Assembly (NCBI RefSeq): GCF_030409055.1
Contig: NZ_CP116619.1
Span: 4,164,628 to 4,228,627 of the forward strand
DNA from: Trichocoleus desertorum NBK24
Lineage (GTDB): Bacteria > Cyanobacteriota > Cyanobacteriia > FACHB-46
Length of the DNA stretch: 64,000 bases
Direction: 5' to 3'
Numbering within the stretch: the first letter of the stretch is position 1; every line of letters starts with the position of its first letter. Positions 25,963 through 36,055 of the stretch are shown in pieces. Position numbers and translations under genes: made by a program. The notes under the pieces are model-generated. The model did not search any database and was not told the DNA's origin. It saw only the letters and a program-made list of their open reading frames with translations.

Positions 25963-28248
25963 ATGGTTCGAGATCTAGAGCGGGTACGCCCAACCAGTCA
26001 ATTTCCGGAAACAGCACCTACAGCCAATCCAGTTTTCTTTAGGACTTATAGCCGTAGAACTGATGGTCGGCGTGAAACCTGGGAACAAGTCTGCGATCGC
26101 ACAATTGAAGGCATCGCCAAACTGGGTAAGCTCACTGACGCGGAAGTAGATTTGCTGCGGCGGATGCAGTACCAGATTAAGAGCTTGCCATCCGGTCGTT
26201 GGTTATGGATTGGGGGCACTGACTGGATCGAAAAACCAGAAAACTTTTCCGGCGCTTATAACTGCACCAGCACCAACGTCATCGACTGGCGAGCTTTTGG
26301 CTTAATGATGGATCTCGCCATGCAAGGATGCGGAACTGGGGCGATCTTAGAACCCAAATACATCGATCGCCTCCCTGCCATTCGTAACCGCTTGAATGTC
26401 ACCGTTTCAGGCGAAATTGGCACTACCCCTGCTGATCAGCGTCGCAGCACCACAGATGTTCAGATTGAAGGCAACCAAGTTCAGATCAATGTCGGTGACA
26501 GCCGCCAAGGTTGGGTCAAGTCCTATCAGTCTTTGCTCGAACTCTCTAGCAGCGATCGCTTTTCTGGTGAAGTTCAAGTAGTTGTCAATCTCAGCGATGT
26601 CCGTCCGGCGGGTGAAACGCTAAAAGGCTTTGGTGGTGTTGCCAACCCGATCAAGTTACCCGAACTCTACGATCGCTGCGCTACCATCCTGAACCGAGCC
26701 GTCGGTCGCCAATTAAACTCCGTAGAATGCTGCTTGTTGATTGATGCTGCTGCGGTAACGATTGTCGCCGGAAACATTAGGCGCAGCGCGGGTATGCGTC
26801 AAGGGGATAGCAACGATGCAGAATTTGCAACAGCTAAGGACAATCTCTGGCAGCAAGATGCAGAGGGTAACTGGCGCATTGACCCCGAACGCGACGCTCT
26901 GCGGATGGCAAACCATACCAGAGTGTTTCACCGCCAACCTTCTGAGCAAGAGTGTATTGAGGCAGTTCGTAAGCAGTTCTACTCTGGGGAAGGCGCGATT
27001 CAATATGCTCCAGAAGCGATCGCCCGATCTAACTCTGACTTATTGCCTACACCAGAACTAAAAGCAGAATTCCTGCAAGTATATGAGCAGGGCGATATTA
27101 AACAGTGGATACAAAATCACTATCCTCAGATATCAATTGAGGAGATCGAGCACCGCTTAGGACGTTATGGTTTAAACCCATGCGGAGAGATCACGGGGGC
27201 CGACTTCCACTGCAACTTAGCAGAGGTACATCTTAATCAACTCGATCCTCACAATCCGCAAGAACAGGAAGAGGCTTTCACCGCTGGAGCGCTCTCTGTG
27301 GCGGCGCTGTTGAACCATCGATTTGTGGAAGAACGCTATCAATGGTCGCGGGAAGTTGACCCGATTGTGGGAGTCTCTTTCACGGGGCTGTTTGACTTCT
27401 TCGTCAGAGCCTTTGGCGTGGACTGGTTGCACTGGTGGGAAGCGGGTCGGCCCGATACTGTAGCTGGCTTAGAGTTTAAGCAGAAAGAGCAAGCTTATCT
27501 ATCGCGCTGGAAAGAAATTGTGCATCAGGTGGTGTGGGAATACTGCGATCGCCACGGCATCAAGCGTCCTAACCGTTGCACTACTGTCCAGCCTTCCGGC
27601 ACTAAGTCACTCCTGACAGGTGCATCTCCCGGTTGGCACCCGCCCAAAGCTCAGCGTTACATTCGGCGGATCACATTCCGTAAGAATGACCCCGTAGCGC
27701 TGGCTTGTATTGAGTACGGCTATAGTGTCGTGCCGTCTCAGTCGGATAAAGATGAGAATGGCAACCTACTCAACGATCCTTTTGACCCACGGGTGACAGA
27801 GTGGCTGGTCGAAATCCCGGTCGAGGTGCCTTGGGCCAACTTGCCAGGAGCCGATCAAATCGCGATCGAGAAGTTCTCCGCCGAAGCGCAGTTTGACTTC
27901 TACATGCAGGTGCAGACGCACTATACCGCTCATAACACCAGTGCCACGGTGGAGCTACGAGAAGATGAAGTTGAGCCTTTGGCCCGACGGATTTATCAGG
28001 CGATCGCGAATCAAGAAGGCTACATTAGTGCGGCTCTCTTGGCTCGATTTGATGCACCTTTCCCCCGTTTACCTTTCGAGAAGATCGATCAACAAACTTA
28101 CGAACAGTTGCAGGAAGGGGTGCAGGCACGACGTAGAACTGATAACTTCTATACGGCCTTAAGCCGCTATGACTCTGGAGAGGCTACTGTTGAAGGCCCA
28201 GCGGGTTGCGACAGCGACAAATGCATGATGCCTGAGACAAAAAACTAG
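25963..28248 (+). CDS. nrdJ: Adenosylcobalamin-dependent ribonucleoside-triphosphate reductase (class II)
   Basis: NrdJ makes dNTPs from NTPs using adenosylcobalamin to generate a thiyl radical. The 761-residue protein is the monomeric RTPR type. Catalytic cysteines are visible: C101 (AYNCTSTNV) and C417 (FHCNLAEV) as the redox pair and C407 (LNPCGEI) as the radical site, with C749 and C754 (CDSDKC) at the tail for re-reduction. The barrel also shows TVQPSGTKSLLTGASPGWHP and AGNIRRSAGMRQGDSND. No intein or intron interrupts it. Its N-terminal peptide is echoed in the upstream gene. Supply of the cofactor links it to corrin synthesis (cobM, 42249). Confidence 0.96.
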   Translation: MVRDLERVRPTSQFPETAPTANPVFFRTYSRRTDGRRETWEQVCDRTIEGIAKLGKLTDAEVDLLRRMQYQIKSLPSGRWLWIGGTDWIEKPENFSGAYNCTSTNVIDWRAFGLMMDLAMQGCGTGAILEPKYIDRLPAIRNRLNVTVSGEIGTTPADQRRSTTDVQIEGNQVQINVGDSRQGWVKSYQSLLELSSSDRFSGEVQVVVNLSDVRPAGETLKGFGGVANPIKLPELYDRCATILNRAVGRQLNSVECCLLIDAAAVTIVAGNIRRSAGMRQGDSNDAEFATAKDNLWQQDAEGNWRIDPERDALRMANHTRVFHRQPSEQECIEAVRKQFYSGEGAIQYAPEAIARSNSDLLPTPELKAEFLQVYEQGDIKQWIQNHYPQISIEEIEHRLGRYGLNPCGEITGADFHCNLAEVHLNQLDPHNPQEQEEAFTAGALSVAALLNHRFVEERYQWSREVDPIVGVSFTGLFDFFVRAFGVDWLHWWEAGRPDTVAGLEFKQKEQAYLSRWKEIVHQVVWEYCDRHGIKRPNRCTTVQPSGTKSLLTGASPGWHPPKAQRYIRRITFRKNDPVALACIEYGYSVVPSQSDKDENGNLLNDPFDPRVTEWLVEIPVEVPWANLPGADQIAIEKFSAEAQFDFYMQVQTHYTAHNTSATVELREDEVEPLARRIYQAIANQEGYISAALLARFDAPFPRLPFEKIDQQTYEQLQEGVQARRRTDNFYTALSRYDSGEATVEGPAGCDSDKCMMPETKN

Positions 28249-28352
28249 AGGAGCGTTACGCTAAGAGTGTTATTGCTGCTGTTAGTTTTGACAGAGCAAA
28301 AATCGCTTTTTTAATCTAGTTCCGTAAAAGGTTTAGCGTTAGGAGGACTTTC

Positions 28353-28571
28353 ATGTTTGTTGATGAACTCACACCTATTTTCAAAGAATTAACTCGACAG
28401 CCAATGGCATTTCTAGGAGGATTGGTTTCTGGCGTTTTTCGGCTGAACTTGGCTGATGATCCAGTAAAAAGCTGGCTAGATCAACAAGCGGGGACTTCAA
28501 CGTCTACTACTTTCAATCACAGCACTTCAAACGGTCGAAACAACGGTCCTCAATCCATTTCAATCGATTAG
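28353..28571 (+). CDS. Small cyanobacterial hypothetical protein
   Basis: A 72-residue protein with a good ribosome binding site (TTAGGAGGAC) ahead of the ATG. The first ~45 residues (ELTPIFKELTRQPMAFLGGL, then VFRLNLADDPVKSWL) look folded or amphipathic; the rest is a Ser/Thr/Asn-rich tail. No signal peptide or membrane helix is certain. It follows nrdJ by about 100 bp and is closed by a terminator, so it may be co-transcribed. The function is unknown. Confidence 0.72.
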   Translation: MFVDELTPIFKELTRQPMAFLGGLVSGVFRLNLADDPVKSWLDQQAGTSTSTTFNHSTSNGRNNGPQSISID

Positions 28572-28590
28572 ATTCATCAAGATTCCATAG

Positions 28591-28624
28591 AAAGAGAGTC
28601 AGATTTGGGTCTGGCTCTCTTTTT
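28591..28624 (+). terminator. Rho-independent terminator after the 72-residue gene
   Basis: AGAGAGTCAGA pairs with TCTGGCTCTCT over a short loop and is followed by TTTT. It would end the nrdJ-proximal transcript. Confidence 0.8.
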
Positions 28625-28652
28625 GCTATCTAAAATTAGAATTAAAAGCCTG

Positions 28653-28922
28653 CTAAGTACTCTGCCGAGTCAATAAGCTCCACAGAAAAAGGGCAATAAC
28701 TGCGCCTAAAACTGCTAGGAAAATACCCCCTAAGGTGAGACTAGTTGCAACAAGTTGGAAAGTCCCGGTTTGTAAAAATACGCCTAAGCTACCGCCGATT
28801 AGAGCACCAATAATTCCTAAGAACATTGTGCCAACAATACCGCCACCTTGTCGACCTGGGGAAATGGCTTTAGCGATCGCCCCTACAAGTAACCCTAAAA
28901 TGATCCAAGCAATAATATTCAT
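28653..28922 (-). CDS. GlsB/YeaQ/YmgE-family small membrane protein
   Basis: An 89-residue three-helix integral membrane protein with the family glycine pattern: WIILGLLVGAIAKAISPGRQ, GGIVGTMFLGIIGALIGG, then a third hydrophobic segment ending LFLWSLL. Members are stress-induced in several bacteria but the mechanism is not established. It appears to be transcribed alone. Confidence 0.92.
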   Translation of the reverse strand: MNIIAWIILGLLVGAIAKAISPGRQGGGIVGTMFLGIIGALIGGSLGVFLQTGTFQLVATSLTLGGIFLAVLGAVIALFLWSLLTRQST

Positions 28923-29047
28923 AAGTTAAGGGATTTCTGAGAAATATTATTTTTATTAAATCAATTGAATTAACTAACACCTTAGCGACTGCAATTTTGA
29001 GGAGTATCCGCCAACAGATGTAATTTTGATCAGTGAAATTAGCGACT

Positions 29048-29077
29048 AAAAAGGAGTAGATACTAACACCTACTCCT
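29048..29077 (-). terminator. Rho-independent terminator after argC
   Basis: Read on the minus strand, AGGAGTAGG and CTACTCCT form a stem followed by TTTTT. It lies about 50 bp beyond the argC stop. Confidence 0.8.
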
Positions 29078-29125
29078 AAGTTTCTTTGGAACGCCAATTT
29101 TTCTCTAATTGAGCTAGCTCAAACG

Positions 29126-30184
29126 TTAGGGATAAAAGCTTAACTGTGGCAATCCTAAAGTTTCATTCCAGCCCATCATCAAGTTCAGGCATTGGACTGC
29201 TTGTCCTGCTTGACCTTTCATCAAATTGTCGATCGCAGACATCACAATAATGCGATCGGTGCGTGAGTCTACCTCTACACCGATGTAACAGAGGTTAGTA
29301 CCACTGGCCCACTTAGTTTGCGGATATACACCACTGGGCAATATTTTTACCCAAGGTGAGGAGCGGTAAAAAGCCATGTAAATTGTGAGTAAATCCTCAC
29401 GCACTAGACCCGGATCTCGCAGCGTTGCATACACGGTAGACAAAATACCGCGAACCATCGGAATTAGGTGGGGCGTAAACTGCACTAACACTTCATGACC
29501 CGCCAAGTCACTACAGACCTCTTCAATTTCTGGGGTGTGGCGATGGCGTGCGACTCCATAGGCAGAGAGAGAGTTATCCGCTTCTGCCAAAAGGAGATTC
29601 GTCTTGGCTTGCCGCCCTCCACCAGAAGTGCCTGACTTGCCATCGATCACAGCAGTTTCAGGGACAATCAACCCTTGCTTCAATAAAGGAGAGAGAGCCA
29701 ATAAGCTAGCTGTGGGATAACAACCTGGACAACCTACCAGTTGCGCCTCGGCAATGCGATCGCGATATAGCTCAGGCAATCCATACACTGCCGTTTCTGC
29801 GATCGCTTGATCGGTGCGGGTCTTCCCGTACCAATTCTCGTAGGTTTCTAAATTGGAAAATCGGTAGTCTGCGGATAGATCTAAGACCTTGCACCCTTTC
29901 TCCAACAATGTAGGTGCCATTTGACAGGCTAAGCCGTTCGGCAAAGACAAAAAGACAACCTGGCAGCGTTTAGCAATCTGATCGAGATCAATCGGTTCGA
30001 TGACCAAGTCAACTCGATGGTTGAGATGGGGGTAAAGCTCAGCAAACGCCTGTCCAGCACTGCTCTCTCCACCCAAATAGACAAGTTCAACTCCTGGATG
30101 GTCAATCAGAAGCCGTACTAGCTGTACGCCGCCATAACCCGACGCGCCAATAATCCCAACGGGCACGCGTCCCACATCACCCAT
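29126..30184 (-). CDS. argC: N-acetyl-gamma-glutamyl-phosphate reductase
   Basis: ArgC reduces N-acetylglutamyl phosphate to the semialdehyde with NADPH in arginine synthesis. The 352-residue protein has the NADP-binding start [18 protein letters not shown] and the active-site cysteine in [15 protein letters not shown] (about residue 150), followed by SGTSGGGRQ. The length is normal for the type 1 enzyme. It is divergent from ribBA and ends in its own terminator, so it is probably monocistronic, as is common for arg genes in cyanobacteria. Confidence 0.97.
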   Translation of the reverse strand: MGDVGRVPVGIIGASGYGGVQLVRLLIDHPGVELVYLGGESSAGQAFAELYPHLNHRVDLVIEPIDLDQIAKRCQVVFLSLPNGLACQMAPTLLEKGCKVLDLSADYRFSNLETYENWYGKTRTDQAIAETAVYGLPELYRDRIAEAQLVGCPGCYPTASLLALSPLLKQGLIVPETAVIDGKSGTSGGGRQAKTNLLLAEADNSLSAYGVARHRHTPEIEEVCSDLAGHEVLVQFTPHLIPMVRGILSTVYATLRDPGLVREDLLTIYMAFYRSSPWVKILPSGVYPQTKWASGTNLCYIGVEVDSRTDRIIVMSAIDNLMKGQAGQAVQCLNLMMGWNETLGLPQLSFYP

Positions 30185-30470
30185 GATATTTGGCCTTTCT
30201 GAGGTTCAACAATAAACGCTTAACTTTTGCTGCATTGTAGTACCTAAAGTGTCAAGTTGGTGTGCATAATTGCTGTGATTTTTTCCAGAAGTTAGCGCTC
30301 CGGATCAGCCCGATCCGCTTTCGCTAATATTGAAGCTCTAGTATTAGAAGTTACTGCTTTGACAAGTCGATTCTGGCGGTTTACCTAAGCTTTTTGCAGC
30401 ACTCTGCCGCGCTAAACGGATTACAATCGAAACATAAGTAGGCTTCAAAAAACTTTACGGTGTCGTTACT

Positions 30471-32183
30471 TTGAGTTTCTCTGTGAAATCGCCTCAAACC
30501 GCCTTAACCCAACCTTCCAAGTTTGATGCTATTGATGCTGCTCTGGCTGACCTCAAGGCAGGTCGTGCCATTGTCGTGGTCGATGATGAAAACCGGGAAA
30601 ACGAGGGAGATGTCATTTGTGCAGCTCAATTTGCTACACCTGACATGATCAACTTCATGGCGGTGGAAGCGCGAGGATTGATTTGCTTGGCGATGACGGG
30701 CGATCGCCTTGATGAGTTGGACTTGCCTTTGATGGTTACGAACAACACCGATAGTAACCAGACCGCCTTTACGGTTAGCATTGATGCGTCGCCTCAGTTA
30801 GGGGTTAGCACTGGAATTTCGGCAGAGGATCGCGCTCGGACAATTCAAGTGGCTATCAACCCAGCTACTCACCCCGAAGACTTACGCCGCCCCGGACATA
30901 TTTTTCCTATCCGAGCTAGAGAAGGTGGAGTACTGAAGCGCGCAGGTCATACCGAAGCAGCCGTTGACTTGGCTCGTTTGGCAGGGCTGTACCCTTCCGG
31001 CGTGATCTGCGAGATTCAAAATCCGGATGGCTCAATGGCTCGGTTGCCAGAACTAGTTGAATATGCCCGCACCCATCAGCTCAAAATTGTCAGCATTGCC
31101 GACCTGATCAGTTATCGCTTGCAGCATGAGCGCTTTGTAGGCCGAGAAACCATTGCGGAGCTGCCGACAGAATTTGGCAACTTCCAGATCTACGCTTACC
31201 GCAACGCCCTCGACAATTCGGAGCATGTGGCGATCGTTAAAGGTGACCCTAGCCAGTTCGGTGACAAAACGGTGATGGTGCGGATGCACTCGGAATGTTT
31301 AACGGGAGATGCTCTAGGTTCCCTCCGTTGTGATTGCCGGATGCAACTCCAAGCTGCCCTAAAAATGATTGAGAACGTGGGTCAGGGCGTCGTGGTTTAT
31401 CTGCGGCAAGAAGGTCGAGGTATTGGCTTAATCAATAAGTTAAAGGCTTACTCGTTACAAGATTTAGGGCTAGATACCGTCGAAGCCAACGAGCGATTGG
31501 GCTTCCCTGCTGACCTACGAAATTATGGAGTAGGAGCGCAAATCCTGAATGACTTGGGCGTGAAGAAGATTTGTCTGGTGACCAACAACCCACGCAAGAT
31601 TGCAGGATTAAAGGGTTATGGCTTAGAAGTAGCCGATCGCGTCCCCCTCTTAATTGAAGCGACTCCCTACAACTCTACTTATCTCGAAACCAAAGCCACC
31701 AAGCTAGGCCACATGCTATTGCAGACTTACTTGATGACGGTGGCGATTCATTGGCAAGAGCAGCCTAAGTCTGCCACGGAGCGTTACGAGCGTTTAGAGA
31801 AATTGCGGCACTTGGTAGATACCCATGACTTGTTGTTGCAGGAAGAAGCCCGTCCCGTTGCGATCGCCCTTTTTGGCAAACCTTCGCTTACGGTACATGT
31901 AGGTTTCGACCAAGCCAACGTAGCTGCTGCCGATTGGTATCATCAACCCACGCACCCTTATGTCCAAGCGATCGCCAGAATTCTGGATGATCTAGCTAGC
32001 TGGCCGCAAATTCAAAAACTTGAGTTTCTGATTTCTCCCGGATCTGACCCGTTCAAGAGCTTGCAAGTTCAGCTAGATCGCCACACGTTTGCTTTGAGTC
32101 AACTGCCTTCTGCGGTTTGTGAGCATCTAGAAACTCAAATCATTTATAGCTTCTCGGCAGATGCCGCTTCCTCTGCTGCCTAA
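30471..32183 (+). CDS. ribBA: Bifunctional DHBP synthase / GTP cyclohydrolase II (RibBA) with C-terminal extension
   Basis: The protein supplies both precursors of riboflavin. Residues about 15-215 are 3,4-dihydroxy-2-butanone 4-phosphate synthase ([19 protein letters not shown]). Residues about 220-420 are GTP cyclohydrolase II, with the zinc cysteines in [20 protein letters not shown] and [11 protein letters not shown] further ~150 residues (from about 420) extend beyond the usual end and contain [17 protein letters not shown]; their function is unknown to me, though cyanobacterial RibBA proteins often carry such a tail. The TTG at 30471 is used here; a GTG four codons later is an alternative. 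Confidence 0.95.
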   Translation: MSFSVKSPQTALTQPSKFDAIDAALADLKAGRAIVVVDDENRENEGDVICAAQFATPDMINFMAVEARGLICLAMTGDRLDELDLPLMVTNNTDSNQTAFTVSIDASPQLGVSTGISAEDRARTIQVAINPATHPEDLRRPGHIFPIRAREGGVLKRAGHTEAAVDLARLAGLYPSGVICEIQNPDGSMARLPELVEYARTHQLKIVSIADLISYRLQHERFVGRETIAELPTEFGNFQIYAYRNALDNSEHVAIVKGDPSQFGDKTVMVRMHSECLTGDALGSLRCDCRMQLQAALKMIENVGQGVVVYLRQEGRGIGLINKLKAYSLQDLGLDTVEANERLGFPADLRNYGVGAQILNDLGVKKICLVTNNPRKIAGLKGYGLEVADRVPLLIEATPYNSTYLETKATKLGHMLLQTYLMTVAIHWQEQPKSATERYERLEKLRHLVDTHDLLLQEEARPVAIALFGKPSLTVHVGFDQANVAAADWYHQPTHPYVQAIARILDDLASWPQIQKLEFLISPGSDPFKSLQVQLDRHTFALSQLPSAVCEHLETQIIYSFSADAASSAA

Positions 32184-32230
32184 AAGTGCTTAAAAGTTCT
32201 GCTTAAAGAAAGATTAGGAGATTAAATTCA

Positions 32231-33634
32231 GTGCATAGTTCGCTCAGCACCACTGGCACCTCAGCAATTCACGTTATTGGGGGAGGCTTGGCAGGGACCG
32301 AAGCGGCTTGGCAAATTGCTCAAGCTGGAATTCCCGTCGTTTTGCATGAGATGCGACCGGAGCGCTTAAGCCCAGCCCACCACAGTGAACACTTGGCCGA
32401 GCTGGTCTGTAGCAACTCTTTTGGTGCCCAATCCAGCGATCGCGCTGCGGGTCTCCTGCACGAAGAACTGCGCCGTTTGGGTTCCATCATCATTGGCAAA
32501 GCCGATGAACATGCAGTCCCCGCAGGTGGGGCTTTGGCAGTCGATCGCGGTCAGTTCAGCCAAAACCTGACGGAAACTCTGTCTAGTCACCCCCTAATCG
32601 AATTGAGTCGAGGCGAAATTCACGAATTTCCGGCTGAAGGCATCGCGGTTCTCACCACTGGCCCACTCACCAGTCCCGATCTGGCAGAAGCGTTGCGGCA
32701 CTTCACGGGGTTGGAGTACATGAACTTCTTTGATGCAGCCAGTCCGATTGTGACCGGAGAATCGGTCAACTTCGACATCGCCTTTCGTGCCTCTCGCTAC
32801 GATCGCGGCGAAGCTGCTTATCTGAACTGCCCCATGAACCGGGAGCAGTATCTCCACTTCTGGAAAGAGTTGTGCCAAGCGGAGCAAGCGGAACTCAAGG
32901 ACTTCGATCGCGAAACCGCTAAATTCTTTGAGGGCTGTCTCCCGATTGAAGAAATGGCCAAACGAGGGGAAGACACTATGCGCTATGGCCCCCTCAAGCC
33001 TGTAGGCTTATTCGACTCCCGTAAAGGCGACTTCCGCGCCCCGGAGAACCAAACTCATCGGCCTTACGCGGTGATCCAACTGCGCCAAGAAGATAAAGCG
33101 GGACAGCTTTGGAATATGGTGGGCTTCCAAACCAATCTGCGCTGGGGTGAGCAGAAGCGAGTCTTTCGCTTGATTCCAGGACTGGAAAATGCTGAATTTG
33201 TCCGTATGGGCGTGATGCACCGCAATACGTTTATCAACGCCCCAGAGTTGCTATCGTCCACTTTGCAGTTCAAGCAACGGCAAACTCTACTTGCCGCAGG
33301 TCAGCTAGTCGGCACAGAAGGCTATACTGCTGCTGCTGCTGGCGGTTGGCTAGCAGGAACCAATGCCGCTCGCTTGGCTCGTGGTCTAGATCCGATCGCC
33401 CTACCTAGGACTACGATGATGGGTGCGTTGTTCGAGTTCATTAGCTCTGCTTCGCCCAAGCATTTCCAACCGATGCCGCCTAATTTTGGTATTTTACCTG
33501 AACTAGAAAAGCGCATCCGCAACAAGCAAGAGCGTTATGGTTGCTATCGCGATCGCGCCCTAGCTGATTTATCTGGTTGGGGCACACAACACCAAATTTC
33601 TCTCAACCAGTCAGAATGTTTGGCTAGCGTCTGA
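32231..33634 (+). CDS. trmFO: Folate/FAD-dependent tRNA U54 C5-methyltransferase
   Basis: TrmFO methylates U54 in the T-loop of tRNA using methylenetetrahydrofolate and FAD. The 467-residue protein opens with the FAD-binding motif [18 protein letters not shown], then [20 protein letters not shown] with SNSFGAQS, and near the end [20 protein letters not shown], all typical. The start is GTG with AGGAG 12 bp upstream. It lies about 50 bp after ribBA and may be co-transcribed. Confidence 0.96.
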   Translation: MHSSLSTTGTSAIHVIGGGLAGTEAAWQIAQAGIPVVLHEMRPERLSPAHHSEHLAELVCSNSFGAQSSDRAAGLLHEELRRLGSIIIGKADEHAVPAGGALAVDRGQFSQNLTETLSSHPLIELSRGEIHEFPAEGIAVLTTGPLTSPDLAEALRHFTGLEYMNFFDAASPIVTGESVNFDIAFRASRYDRGEAAYLNCPMNREQYLHFWKELCQAEQAELKDFDRETAKFFEGCLPIEEMAKRGEDTMRYGPLKPVGLFDSRKGDFRAPENQTHRPYAVIQLRQEDKAGQLWNMVGFQTNLRWGEQKRVFRLIPGLENAEFVRMGVMHRNTFINAPELLSSTLQFKQRQTLLAAGQLVGTEGYTAAAAGGWLAGTNAARLARGLDPIALPRTTMMGALFEFISSASPKHFQPMPPNFGILPELEKRIRNKQERYGCYRDRALADLSGWGTQHQISLNQSECLASV

Positions 33635-33795
33635 GATTCTAAGACTGAATTTTAAGAAATGAGCACTAGAGATGGAGCGCGATCGCCTCGTTTCGGCAGG
33701 GGGTTAGCTAAAAAGTGACCCCACTAACCTGAAAATCTGCTACTAGTAGTAGGTCGGTTTTTCTCCCTAATCTGGCTCTGCTTGCCCTAATTTGT

Positions 33796-35070
33796 GTGAC
33801 GTTGATTCAGCCCCTCAACCTTAATAATCCTTGGGCTTGGCTAAATTTGGTCAAGTGGTTTAAGTGCGCTTTGGTTTTTAGCGTAGTTTTTAGCCTTTGG
33901 CTGAGTGGCCTAGCTGCCCCCACCTATGCAACTCCAACAGCACCGATCCAAGTTGCCCAAACGGTGGCTCAAACTGATGGAGCGCTGGAAACCTTACAGG
34001 AGCAGCAAAAACTAGTCGAGAAACAACGCTCTGAGATTCAGAAAGAGCGCGATCGCATTCAGAAGCAAGAAAAAGCTGCCAAGAATCGGATTGGTACTCT
34101 CCGCCAAAACTTGCAAGTGACCGATGTACAAATTAAAGACAATCAATATCGGTTGCAGTTAGCCAAAAAGCAACTCAAAGAATTGCAAGCGGATTTGGCG
34201 ATCGCTGAACGTACTTACCAGAAAAGCCAATCGGCGGCAGTGGCTCGCTTACGATTTCTCCAGCGACAGCAGGGGGGCCAGGGTTGGGCAGTGCTGCTGC
34301 AAAGCCAAAACTTGAATGATTTTTTGGATCGTCGCTACCGACTGAGAAAGGTTTATCAAGCCGATCGCAATGGTTTAGCTAAGCTAACTGCGGAGTCACG
34401 AGATCTCGTAGCTCAAAAACAACAAGTGGAACAGAAAAAAAATCAGATTGCTCTCCTCGCCCAACAACTGTTAGTACAACAATCAGAGTTGCAAGCTCAA
34501 TCTCGCTCAGAGCAGGAACTAGTAGAGCGCCTGCGTTCTGATCAATCGGCTTTAGAGGCCGCAGAAGCTCAACTAGCCCAGGATTCTGAGAGTTTAACTC
34601 AGCTAATTTTGCAGCGAGTGGCTGAGCAAAGAGCAAAAGAAGCTAAAGAAGCAGCCGCAGGTCAAGGCAGCATTGTGATCCGGGGTACAGGTCTGATGAG
34701 CATTCCCTCAGATGGCCCGATCACCAGTGGCTTTGGCTGGCGGACGCATCCGATTTTAGGCTACGAACGGTTTCACTCTGGAACTGATTTTGGGGCTGAC
34801 TACGGCAGTACGATTCGGGCCGCTAACGCAGGGATTGTGATCTATGCAGGCTGGTATGGCGGTTATGGCAACGCTATTGTCATCGACCACGGCAACGACA
34901 TCACCACGCTTTACGGGCATGCCAGCGAGCTTTATGTAGCAGAAGGACAGGTGGTACAGCGCGGACAGGCGATCGCATCCGTTGGTTCCACAGGACTCTC
35001 GACTGGGCCACACCTACACTTTGAAGTTCGCCAAGCTGGGGAACCTGTAGATCCGATGAACTATTTTTGA
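33796..35070 (+). CDS. Exported M23-family peptidase with coiled-coil (EnvC/NlpD-like)
   Basis: The 424-residue protein has an N-terminal signal or anchor segment (FKCALVFSVVFSLWLSGLAA), then about 220 residues of long coiled coil rich in Gln, Glu and Lys, and a C-terminal LytM/M23 domain. Zinc-site residues are visible in FHSGTDFGADYG and GPHLHFEVRQ, with LYGHASELYV between them, so the enzyme looks active as a peptidoglycan endopeptidase; many coiled-coil relatives instead activate amidases during septation. GTG start. A terminator follows the stop. Confidence 0.9.
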   Translation: MTLIQPLNLNNPWAWLNLVKWFKCALVFSVVFSLWLSGLAAPTYATPTAPIQVAQTVAQTDGALETLQEQQKLVEKQRSEIQKERDRIQKQEKAAKNRIGTLRQNLQVTDVQIKDNQYRLQLAKKQLKELQADLAIAERTYQKSQSAAVARLRFLQRQQGGQGWAVLLQSQNLNDFLDRRYRLRKVYQADRNGLAKLTAESRDLVAQKQQVEQKKNQIALLAQQLLVQQSELQAQSRSEQELVERLRSDQSALEAAEAQLAQDSESLTQLILQRVAEQRAKEAKEAAAGQGSIVIRGTGLMSIPSDGPITSGFGWRTHPILGYERFHSGTDFGADYGSTIRAANAGIVIYAGWYGGYGNAIVIDHGNDITTLYGHASELYVAEGQVVQRGQAIASVGSTGLSTGPHLHFEVRQAGEPVDPMNYF

Positions 35071-35116
35071 CGCTTGAGCAGCTACCCCAAAAGACCAACC
35101 CTAAAAGACCAAAAGA

Positions 35117-35145
35117 AAAGAGCCTACCGTGAAGCAGGCTCTTTA
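35117..35145 (+). terminator. Rho-independent terminator after the M23 peptidase gene
   Basis: AAAGAGCCT and AGGCTCTTT form a 9-bp stem with an 11-base loop, followed by ATTA. It may also serve the convergent psb30 gene. Confidence 0.75.
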
Positions 35146-35237
35146 TTACTCTCTCTTACTTGAAGCTTGTTAGGTAAAACTTTGTTGCCGATTGTTTTAA
35201 AGCCGAAATCTTGGTCTCAGGTTTAAACAATAGAAAT

Positions 35238-35369
35238 CTAGAGGTCGCCCCTTCTCGCTGCCAGCACGAAAATGACAGCAGGACCAGCAAGCATAATCAG
35301 CGCTACGAAGGTAAGTTGCGCGATCGCCTCGAAGTTGATGTTGCCAGCGAGACCAGACAGAAAATCCAT
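35238..35369 (-). CDS. psb30: Photosystem II reaction centre protein Psb30 (Ycf12)
   Basis: The 43-residue single-helix protein has the Psb30 core [20 protein letters not shown] followed by LAARRGDL, with the AGPAVI and RRG(D/N)L pattern of the family. It is a peripheral low-mass subunit of photosystem II in the thylakoid membrane. The reading frame stays open upstream to 35441, but the ATG at 35369 has an excellent ribosome binding site (GGGAGGAGAA), fixing the start. Confidence 0.9.
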   Translation of the reverse strand: MDFLSGLAGNINFEAIAQLTFVALIMLAGPAVIFVLAARRGDL

Positions 35370-35636
35370 TTCTCCTCCCGAATAACCCAATGAATTGTAC
35401 CTTGGGTTAGAATGCCTGAGGCTAATTTTACCTGTCAACACCCGGTTTCTTTAAGGAAGTTTACAAAACTCTAAATACTTCCAGGCACGACAAAATTAGT
35501 CTACCATCTGCTTGCCTAAAAAACCGCTAAGCTCATTCAGTGGGCGGTAGTTTTAGCTTGGTAGTGATTTTGATTGACCACTTGCTCAAAATCGCCAGTC
35601 CCCCCATTAGACCAGTTTCTAGAGACTTTGTAGATT

Positions 35637-35993
35637 ATGCCGACTTGGCGTTGTGTCAAATATTGTGGGGCTTGCTGTCATCTTGACCCTAGCGATCGCC
35701 CTGATTTAGATCAATATTTATCGGGAGACGAGCTAGCCCTTTATCTCAGCATGGTGGGGGAGGATGGTTGGTGCATTCACTTCGACCACAACAGTCGTGA
35801 ATGCAGCGTTTATGACACTCGCCCTCGCTTCTGTCGGGTGCAAGCCGATGTGTTTCAAGATTTATACGATGTTGAGCCGGAAGAACTCAACGACTTTGCC
35901 ATTGATTGCTGTGAGCAGCAAATTGAAGCGGTGTATGGCGATCGCAGTATAGAAATGCTGAAATTTGAGCGCGAGATTGGCGTGATTCATTGA
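35637..35993 (+). CDS. YkgJ-type cysteine cluster protein
   Basis: A 118-residue protein of the YkgJ/UPF0153 family. The cysteine set is C6, C10, C13 and C14 (CVKYCGACCHL) and further Cys in GWCIHF, RECSVYDTRPRFCRV and DCCEQQ, the pattern expected to bind zinc or an Fe-S cluster. The family has no fixed function; some members occur near folding or redox genes. It is monocistronic here. Confidence 0.88.
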   Translation: MPTWRCVKYCGACCHLDPSDRPDLDQYLSGDELALYLSMVGEDGWCIHFDHNSRECSVYDTRPRFCRVQADVFQDLYDVEPEELNDFAIDCCEQQIEAVYGDRSIEMLKFEREIGVIH

Positions 35994-36055
35994 TCTTTCG
36001 GGTAACCCTGCGCATAATAATGAAAAGAAAATGAAAATGAATTGGCGCGTTACCT

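Noticed and set aside
25963..28248. Possible intein or intron in nrdJ
   Set aside because: The reading frame is continuous, catalytic cysteines are at the expected spacing and the length matches uninterrupted class II enzymes.
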